Assembly (NCBI GenBank): GCA_944380185.1
Contig: CALWGV010000083.1
Span: forward strand, 1 to 53,407
From: an uncultured Lachnospiraceae bacterium
Lineage (GTDB): Bacteria > Bacillota > Clostridia > Lachnospirales > Lachnospiraceae
Length of the DNA: 53,407 nt
Direction of reading: 5' to 3'
Of this stretch, positions 47,994-53,407 are shown in pieces. The position numbers and the translations under genes were made by a program. Within the stretch, counting starts at the first letter, position 1. Every line of letters begins with the position of its first letter. The notes beneath the pieces were generated by a model. It saw only the letters and a program-made list of their open reading frames with translations, was not told the DNA's origin and made no database searches.

Positions 47994-49388
47994 ATGAAGA
48001 AGACAAGATGGATACAGATCGGATGTGCGGCGGCGGTAGTCTGTGTCATCGGCGGCACGACACTGATGACCAGAGCGAGCGAAACTTTGGACGTAGAGGG
48101 AGCGGTAGCCGGTGTTGCGGTTCCTTTGAACAACTATTATGCCAGCAGCCTGAATCCGGAAGAGGAGCTCAGCGAGTTTCTCAATTCTGACGCCATCTTG
48201 AAGGCGGGAAATACAGAGGCTGAGACGGAGGCTGCCACTGAGGCACCGGCAGAGACGGAAGCAGCGGCGGCAGAGACAGAGACGCAGCCGGCTGCAGCGG
48301 AGACCACTGCGGCCCCAGTTACGGAAGCTGAGACGCAGGCCGAAACAGAGGCGGAGACCGAAGCAGTTTCTCCTTATGCTAATGTGGCGGTGTCGCATGT
48401 CCGCGAGAACAGCTATGTAAATGTAAGAAGCGAGCCCAACACCACCTCCGATGTTGTGGGAAAGCTGTATAATGACTGTGCGGCCACTATCCTTGCCACC
48501 GTGGACGGTGAGGGCGGACAGTGGTATGAGATAAAGTCCGGCAGCGTACAGGGATATATCAAGGCAGAGTATTTTCTGACTGGTGACGAAGCTGAGGCAA
48601 GGGCAATCGAGATCGGCAAGCTGGAAGGCCGGGTAAATACCAATGGTCTGAGACTTCGCAACGCGCCCAGCCTGGACAGCGATATTCTGACTCTGATCTG
48701 GAGCGGCGAGACCTATGTGGTTCTGGAGACCGGCGATGAGTTTGTCAAGATCATGGTGGATGAAGATCTGGTCGGCTATGTATACGCGGACATGATCGAT
48801 GTAGATGTAAAGTTTGATACGGCTATCTCCCTGGAGGAGGAGCAGAGACAGAAGGAAGAGGAAGAGCGCAAGAAGAAAGAGGCAGCAGAAGCGCAGCGCA
48901 GACTGGAAGAGGCCAAAAAGCAGCAGGCAGCCGCTGAATCGGCGGCAGCAGAGGAAGGCTCGTCTGGCAGCGGATCGTCCTCCTCCGGCAGTTCTTCTGC
49001 CAGCTCCGAGGTTACAAGCGCCAGCCGTGATGCCCTGGTGGCATACGCTAAGCAGTGGGTGGGTGTGACCCCCTATGTTTACGGAGGCACCAGCCTGGAG
49101 AATGGAGCGGATTGTTCCGGCTTTACACAGGCCGTATACCGCAATGCTCTGGGCATATCGATCCCGAGAGATTCCCGGTCTCAGGCCAGCGGCAGCACGA
49201 CAATCAGTGAGAGCGAGCTGCAGCCCGGCGACCTGGTATTCTATAACAGCGGCGGCGGAGCCATTGACCATGTGGCGATCTATATCGGCGGCGGTCAGGT
49301 AGTCCATGCCAGCAACTCCCGGACTGGCACGATCATTTCCAACATGAAGTACCGCGAGCCTTGCCAGTATGGCAGATACATCAACTGA
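47994..49388 (+). CDS. Secreted SH3-domain NlpC/P60 peptidoglycan hydrolase
   Basis: The 464-residue protein has a signal sequence (hydrophobic about 8-26), then a Thr/Glu/Ala-rich low-complexity stretch (about 72-123). Two bacterial SH3 domains lie at about 128-190 and 205-262, followed by a charged coiled coil (about 272-315) and a Ser/Gly linker. The C-terminal NlpC/P60 domain has catalytic Cys374 in ADCSGF, His426 in DHVAIYIG and His438 in VVHASN. Such enzymes cut gamma-D-Glu-diamino-acid bonds in the wall. The ATG at 47994 follows GGAGGT. A consensus promoter indicates strong constitutive expression. Confidence 0.94.
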   Translation: MKKTRWIQIGCAAAVVCVIGGTTLMTRASETLDVEGAVAGVAVPLNNYYASSLNPEEELSEFLNSDAILKAGNTEAETEAATEAPAETEAAAAETETQPAAAETTAAPVTEAETQAETEAETEAVSPYANVAVSHVRENSYVNVRSEPNTTSDVVGKLYNDCAATILATVDGEGGQWYEIKSGSVQGYIKAEYFLTGDEAEARAIEIGKLEGRVNTNGLRLRNAPSLDSDILTLIWSGETYVVLETGDEFVKIMVDEDLVGYVYADMIDVDVKFDTAISLEEEQRQKEEEERKKKEAAEAQRRLEEAKKQQAAAESAAAEEGSSGSGSSSSGSSSASSEVTSASRDALVAYAKQWVGVTPYVYGGTSLENGADCSGFTQAVYRNALGISIPRDSRSQASGSTTISESELQPGDLVFYNSGGGAIDHVAIYIGGGQVVHASNSRTGTIISNMKYREPCQYGRYIN

Positions 49389-49452
49389 CGAACAGACCGA
49401 GATGAGAAAGCTTCTGTATAGAGAGCAATGTTAATGATAAGGGATTAGCATT

Positions 49453-49480
49453 AAGGGACTGCCAAGAGGCGGTCCCTTTT
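49453..49480 (+). terminator. Terminator after the NlpC/P60 gene
   Basis: AAGGGACTGCC and GGCGGTCCCTTTT form a stem with a 4-base loop and a T-rich end. Confidence 0.85.
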
Positions 49481-49585
49481 ACTATTTGCTTTCTGCGGTC
49501 TGATGTGTTATTCTATGTAGCAGATGGCAGACCGGCGCAGACGCCGGGTTTGATGCCAATGGCTGGAAATGAGGAGAGATACGAT

Positions 49586-50665
49586 ATGGAAAAAGTTATT
49601 TTAACGGGGGATCGTCCCACTGGCCGTCTGCATATCGGCCACTATGTGGGCTCCCTGAAGCGGAGAGTGGAGCTGCAGAATTCGGGTGAGTATGACCGGA
49701 TTTATATTATGATTGCCGACGCGCAGGCTCTGACGGACAATTTCGAACATCCGGAAAAGGTGAGAAGCAATATCCTGGAGGTGGCGCTGGATTATCTGGC
49801 CTGCGGTCTGGATCCGGAGAAGTCCACCATTTTTGTACAGTCGGCTGTGCCGGAACTCACGGAGATTACTTTCTACTATCTGAATCTGGTCACTCTGTCC
49901 CGGCTGGAACGCAATCCTACAGTGAAGTCGGAGATCGCCATGAGAGGGTTTGAGGCCAGCCTGCCGGTGGGCTTTGTCTGCTATCCGATCAGCCAGGCTT
50001 CGGATATCACGGCATTTAAGGCCACCACGGTTCCCGTGGGTGAGGATCAGCTGCCGATGATCGAGCAGACCCGTGAGATTGTGAGAAAATTCAACTCCAT
50101 CTACGGGGATGTACTGGTGGAGCCGGCTGTGCTGCTTCCGTCCAATGCCGCCTGCCTGCGTCTGCCCGGCACCGACGGCAAGGCCAAGATGAGCAAGTCC
50201 CTGGGCAACTGTATTTATCTGGCAGATGATGAGGAGACTGTGCGCAAAAAGGTTATGAGCATGTATACCGATCCCGGTCACATCAAGGTCTCCGATCCGG
50301 GTAAGCTGGAGGGCAACACCGTATTTACTTATCTGGACGCCTTCTGCCGGGATGAGCACTTTGAAAAATATCTGCCGGAGTATGAGAATCTGGATGCGCT
50401 GAAGTCACATTATACTGCCGGCGGCCTGGGGGATGTAAAGGTCAAAAAATTCCTGAACAGTGTGCTGCAGGAGGAGCTTGCACCGATCCGCCAGAGAAGG
50501 AAGGAATATGCCGGCCGGATCCAATGGGTCTATGAGATGCTGAGAGCGGGAAGTGAAAAGGCGCGCCTGGAGGCAGCGGATACTCTGGAAAAAATGAAAG
50601 CGGCCATGAAGATCAATTATTTCGAGGATGCGGAATTTCTGAAGGATTTTGTGAACCAGCAGTAG
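49586..50665 (+). CDS. trpS: Tryptophanyl-tRNA synthetase
   Basis: The 359-residue class I synthetase has the HIGH motif at 16-19 ([10 protein letters not shown]) and KMSKS at 201-205. It charges tRNA-Trp in the cytoplasm. The length is somewhat above the common 330-340 because of a long C-terminal helical region. The ATG at 49586 follows GAGGAGA; an in-frame start at 49505 would add 27 unconserved residues. No T-box is visible in the short upstream gap, unlike tyrS further down. The dCMP deaminase gene starts 15 bases after the stop. Confidence 0.96.
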   Translation: MEKVILTGDRPTGRLHIGHYVGSLKRRVELQNSGEYDRIYIMIADAQALTDNFEHPEKVRSNILEVALDYLACGLDPEKSTIFVQSAVPELTEITFYYLNLVTLSRLERNPTVKSEIAMRGFEASLPVGFVCYPISQASDITAFKATTVPVGEDQLPMIEQTREIVRKFNSIYGDVLVEPAVLLPSNAACLRLPGTDGKAKMSKSLGNCIYLADDEETVRKKVMSMYTDPGHIKVSDPGKLEGNTVFTYLDAFCRDEHFEKYLPEYENLDALKSHYTAGGLGDVKVKKFLNSVLQEELAPIRQRRKEYAGRIQWVYEMLRAGSEKARLEAADTLEKMKAAMKINYFEDAEFLKDFVNQQ

Positions 50666-50680
50666 GCTGGGAGGAGAGCC

Positions 50681-51169
50681 ATGAACAGAAGAGACAAGGT
50701 TAATTATTATCTGGATCTGGCCGATGTGGTTTCCAGGCGCAGCACCTGCCTGCGCAGACGATACGGGGCCGTGATTGTTAAAAACGACGAGGTGATTTCT
50801 ACCGGTTATGTAGGGGCGCCCAGAGGAAGGAAAAACTGCTCGGACCTGGGATATTGCCTGCGCCAGAAAATGAACATTCCCCGCGGGGAGCGCTACGAGC
50901 TGTGCCGCAGCGTTCACGCCGAGGCCAACGCCATTATCAGCGCCGAGCGGGAGAGAATGATCGGCAGTGCGCTGTATTTGTCCGGCCGCGAGGTTTCCAC
51001 CGGCCAGTACATCAAAAATTCCAGCAGCTGTTCCATGTGCAAGAGGATGATCATCAATGCGGGTATAGAGACAGTCTATATCCGGGATGATGACGATCAT
51101 TATCGGGTGATTGCGGTGAAGGATTGGGTGGAAAATGACGAGTCCTTGGAGGGAACCTTCGGTTATTGA
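50681..51169 (+). CDS. Deoxycytidylate (dCMP) deaminase family protein
   Basis: The 162-residue zinc deaminase has ligand His79 and catalytic Glu81 in SVHAEANAI, with Cys117 and Cys120 in SSCSMCKRM. The usual PCxxC is thus replaced by SCSMC. Cysteine and histidine residues near 53-75 resemble the extra zinc or allosteric region of dCMP deaminases and ComEB. It converts dCMP to dUMP for thymidylate synthesis. GGGAGGAGAGCC precedes the ATG, and it is likely co-transcribed with trpS. Confidence 0.9.
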   Translation: MNRRDKVNYYLDLADVVSRRSTCLRRRYGAVIVKNDEVISTGYVGAPRGRKNCSDLGYCLRQKMNIPRGERYELCRSVHAEANAIISAERERMIGSALYLSGREVSTGQYIKNSSSCSMCKRMIINAGIETVYIRDDDDHYRVIAVKDWVENDESLEGTFGY

Positions 51170-51179
51170 TATTTGGGGC

Positions 51180-51207
51180 TTGCATTTTGTCGATTTTCCT
51201 GTACAAT
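51180..51207 (+). promoter_or_regulatory. Promoter of T-box-tyrS
   Basis: TTGCAT (51180-51185) and TACAAT (51202-51207) are 16 bases apart, placing the transcript start near 51214, just upstream of the T-box leader. Confidence 0.6.
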
Positions 51208-51213
51208 AGAATC

Positions 51214-51547
51214 ATTGACACATAGATACCGATAAGGCTGTGACGGGAAAAAGTAGCGCAGAAGATGGTTTTCAGAGAGCATCCGGTTGGTGAGAGGATG
51301 CAGCTGTCCTGTGACGAATACATCCCCGAGCTGCTGCCTGAACGCAGCTGGCAAGGATACTGTGCCGGAAACCGCACGGGGAAGGGCTGTATCCGCTGAG
51401 GCAAGTAGGGTAAGACGGGTGCGCCCGATACAGCGCGGGGCGCATGATCGTGCGCCGCAGAGCGGAAGCCGCAGGCATCCGGAATACGAGGTGGTACCAC
51501 GAAGCATATTCGTCCTCTGTCCCTTGATTGGGGACAGAGGTTTTTTA
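51214..51547 (+). promoter_or_regulatory. T-box riboswitch (tyrosine specifier) with terminator
   Basis: The leader contains the T-box sequence AGGTGGTACCACG (51489-51501), the antiterminator bulge that pairs with the NCCA end of uncharged tRNA. Stem I shows AGTA (51252-51255) opposite GAATAC, in which TAC (51319-51321) is the tyrosine codon specifier. A terminator stem CCTCTGTCCC/GGGACAGAGG with a T run (51514-51546) closes the element. Uncharged tRNA-Tyr would favour antitermination and tyrS expression. The start coordinate is the predicted transcript start. Confidence 0.92.
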
Positions 51548-51605
51548 TTGGGAAAACCCCGGACGGCCATCGGACGCAAAAAGAAAAAGAAAAGGAGAGA
51601 CTGCA

Positions 51606-52835
51606 ATGGGAATCTATGAGGAATTGAAAGCCAGAGGGCTCATTGCCCAGGTGACGGACGAGGAAAAAATCCGGGATCTGATCAATGCAGGAGGGGCCAA
51701 GTTTTATATCGGTTTTGATCCGACAGCTGACTCCCTCCATGTAGGACACTTTATGGCCCTGTGCCTGATGAAGAGGCTGCAGATGGCAGGCAACAAGCCT
51801 GTGGTGCTGATCGGCGGAGGCACCGGTCATGTGGGCGACCCTTCCGGACGCACCGATATGCGCACGATGATGACGGAGGAGACCATTCAGCATAATTGCG
51901 ACTGCTTTAAAAAGCAGATGGAAAGGTTTATTGAGTTTGGCGAGGGCAAGGCCATCATGGTCAATAACGCCGACTGGCTGCTGAAGCTTAACTATGTAGA
52001 GCTTCTGCGGGATGTGGGCGCCTGCTTTTCGGTCAACAATATGCTTCGGGCCGAGTGCTACAAGCAGAGAATGGAGAAGGGGCTGAGCTTCCTGGAGTTT
52101 AATTACATGATCATGCAGGCCTATGATTTTCTGTATCTGCACGATCATTACGGCTGCAATATGCAGTTTGGCGGCGACGATCAGTGGAGCAACATGCTGG
52201 CCGGTACCGATCTGATCCGCAGAAAGACCGGCGACGACGCCTACGCGATGACGATTACCCTTCTGCTCAACAGCGAGGGCAAGAAGATGGGCAAGACTGC
52301 CGCGGGTGCCGTGTGGCTGGACCCCAACAAGACCAGCCCCTATGACTTCTACCAGTACTGGCGCAACGTGGAGGATGCGGACGTGCTCAAGTGCATCCGC
52401 ATGCTGACCTTCCTGCCTCTGGAGCAGATCGACGAGATGGACCAATGGGAGGGCAGCCAGTTGAACAAGGCCAAGGAGATCCTGGCCTACGAGCTCACTG
52501 CCCTGGTCCACGGCAAGGAGGAGGCAGAGAAGGCCCAGGCCGCTGCCAAGGCCCTGTTTGCCGGCGGCGGAGACCGCTCCAGCATGCCCACCACCACCCT
52601 GTGCCAGGACGACTTCTGCGAGGGCAAGATCGGCCTTCTGGACCTGCTGGTCAAGTGTGGCCTGTGCCCCTCCAAGGGTGAGGCCCGCCGCCTGGTGCAG
52701 CAGGGCGGCGTGTCCGTCAACGATGCCAAGGTCACCGACGTCAACGCTCAGTTCTGCTGCCAGGACTGCGGCGCCGACGGTGCCATCATCAAGAAGGGCA
52801 AGAAAGTGTTCCACTGCGTGAAGATTGCCGAATAA
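51606..52835 (+). CDS. tyrS: Tyrosyl-tRNA synthetase
   Basis: The 409-residue class I synthetase has HVGH at 45-48 (DSLHVGHFM), the tyrosine-pocket GGDDQWSNM, and KMGKT in place of KMSKS. A C-terminal S4 RNA-binding domain (about 345-409) contains [14 protein letters not shown]. It charges tRNA-Tyr and is controlled by the T-box just upstream. AAAAGGAGA precedes the ATG at 51606. Codon choice changes within the gene: before about 52200 it resembles the neighbours, while after about 52300 third positions are almost all G or C, like the following dapB. This suggests a mosaic gene or a join of two sources. Confidence 0.95.
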   Translation: MGIYEELKARGLIAQVTDEEKIRDLINAGGAKFYIGFDPTADSLHVGHFMALCLMKRLQMAGNKPVVLIGGGTGHVGDPSGRTDMRTMMTEETIQHNCDCFKKQMERFIEFGEGKAIMVNNADWLLKLNYVELLRDVGACFSVNNMLRAECYKQRMEKGLSFLEFNYMIMQAYDFLYLHDHYGCNMQFGGDDQWSNMLAGTDLIRRKTGDDAYAMTITLLLNSEGKKMGKTAAGAVWLDPNKTSPYDFYQYWRNVEDADVLKCIRMLTFLPLEQIDEMDQWEGSQLNKAKEILAYELTALVHGKEEAEKAQAAAKALFAGGGDRSSMPTTTLCQDDFCEGKIGLLDLLVKCGLCPSKGEARRLVQQGGVSVNDAKVTDVNAQFCCQDCGADGAIIKKGKKVFHCVKIAE

Positions 52836-52836
52836 G

Positions 52837-52882
52837 AAAAAATCCTCTTGGACAGCAGCTGCTGTCCAAGAGGACTTTTTTT
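52837..52882. terminator. Bidirectional terminator between tyrS and dapB
   Basis: TCCTCTTGGACAGCAG (52843-52858) and its exact reverse complement (52859-52874) form a perfect 16-bp palindrome flanked by an A run and a T run. It serves both convergent genes and touches the dapB stop codon. Confidence 0.93.
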
Positions 52883-53407
52883 ACACCAAATAGGACATGT
52901 CGTAGAGGCCTGGGGCCTGTACCCCGGTGAGGAACTTGGCGGCCCGTACCGCACCGCTGGCGAACACCTCGCGGCTGGCGGCGTGGTGGCTGAGCTCAAT
53001 GACCTCATCCCGTCCGGCGAAGATCACCGTGTGGTCGCCCACGATTGTGCCTCCACGCACGGCAGAGATGCCAATCTCATGGGGCCCACGGGGCTGGCGC
53101 ACATTGTGGCGGTCGTACACGTACTCCGGCTCGTAGGGCAGGGCAGAGGCGGCGGCGTCGGCGATCATCAGGGCGGTGCCGCTGGGGGCGTCCACCTTAC
53201 GGTGGTGGTGCCGCTCCACGATCTCCACGTCGTAGTCCAGCCCCAGCACCGAGGCGGCCTTTTTCACCAGGTCCAGCAGCACATTCACACCCAGAGACAT
53301 GTTGGCCGAGCGGAATACGGGGATGTGGGTGGCGGCCTCCGAGATGGCGTCCAGCTGTGCCTGGTCATAGCCCGTGGTGGCCAGCACCACCGGGAGATTC
53401 CGGGCCT
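52881..53407 (-). CDS. dapB: 4-hydroxy-tetrahydrodipicolinate reductase (5' end outside window)
   Basis: About 175 C-terminal residues are present; the reading frame continues past the window edge without a start. Visible DapB landmarks are VLATTGY, SANMSLGVNVLL, the catalytic-site VERHHHRKVDAPSGTA and GTIVGDHTVIFAG. The enzyme makes tetrahydrodipicolinate in lysine and diaminopimelate synthesis with NAD(P)H. GC content and C-ending codons are far higher than in the rest of the window, shared only with the 3' part of tyrS. The gene is convergent with tyrS and ends at the bidirectional terminator. Confidence 0.95.
   Translation of the reverse strand, partial: ARNLPVVLATTGYDQAQLDAISEAATHIPVFRSANMSLGVNVLLDLVKKAASVLGLDYDVEIVERHHHRKVDAPSGTALMIADAAASALPYEPEYVYDRHNVRQPRGPHEIGISAVRGGTIVGDHTVIFAGRDEVIELSHHAASREVFASGAVRAAKFLTGVQAPGLYDMSYLV

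Noticed and set aside
49389-49585. A T-box in front of trpS
   Set aside because: The gap contains only a terminator and no T-box core sequence; it is too short for a full T-box leader.
51054-52814. Open frame of about 586 codons antisense to tyrS and its T-box
   Set aside because: The plus strand has a clear T-box, terminator and TyrRS with catalytic motifs. The antisense product is low-complexity and unrecognisable.
1-53407. CRISPR arrays, insertion sequences, phage genes or rRNA
   Set aside because: No regularly spaced repeats, transposase-like proteins, phage structural genes or rRNA segments were found on either strand.

Overview
The window looks like a chromosomal segment of a gut-type Gram-positive anaerobe of the class Clostridia, most likely family Lachnospiraceae. 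The supporting evidence is strong AGGAGG-type ribosome sites, a CIRCE heat-shock operator, a T-box in front of tyrS, mannose-family and glucose-family PTS operons, a pyruvate formate-lyase system, and families common in that group (DUF4317, DUF2812, DUF6442, YitT, PadR). Base composition judged by eye is near 50% GC. The exceptions are an AT-rich helicase gene (about 24.1-26.6 kb) and a distinctly GC-rich right end (from about 52.3 kb).

Layout, left part (0-24 kb). It opens with a tRNA-Gln and an S1-domain RNA-binding protein, a CPBP protease, an XRE regulator diverging from a YitT membrane protein, an orphan sugar-ABC ATPase (MsmK type) and a PadR/DUF2812 pair. A long co-directional block follows: a PucR/CdaR-like regulator, ftsE, ftsX, an M23 coiled-coil hydrolase and an S41 protease. 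This is a cell-division and peptidoglycan-remodelling unit. It runs into a sugar-sensing unit (membrane-anchored sugar-binding protein, histidine kinase, response regulator, solute-binding lipoprotein) that has no transporter permease. Next come an ArsR regulator, a complete mannose-family PTS (IIA, IIB, IIC, IID plus a small membrane protein), an Rrf2 regulator, a Pit phosphate transporter with its DUF47 partner, and a TipA-like MerR regulator.

Layout, right part (24-53 kb). A helicase with an inserted nuclease-like domain and a zinc ribbon precedes the pyruvate formate-lyase locus. There the enzyme is split: the large chain carries the Cys-Cys site, and a separate 82-residue chain carries the glycyl radical. 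Divergent from it is an unusual catabolic operon: a PTS IIBC, two ChbG-type deacetylases, an esterase, two metallo-beta-lactamase-fold hydrolases and a GntR/UTRA regulator, preceded by two identical 14-bp palindromes that bracket the promoter. Then follow an XRE/DUF6442/GNAT operon with paired operators, two Hsp20 genes under a CIRCE element, and a TetM/EF-G-like GTPase fused to a Rae1/YacP-like NYN nuclease, with a DUF4317 gene coupled to it. The window ends with an SLC13/SDR/MFS cluster, an SH3-NlpC/P60 wall hydrolase, trpS, a dCMP deaminase, T-box-tyrS and a 5'-truncated dapB.

The most promising unusual systems are the ribosomal GTPase-NYN nuclease fusion, the split pyruvate formate-lyase, and the PTS/deacetylase/MBL operon. 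All function calls come from reading the sequence and from knowledge of the families; no database search was run.
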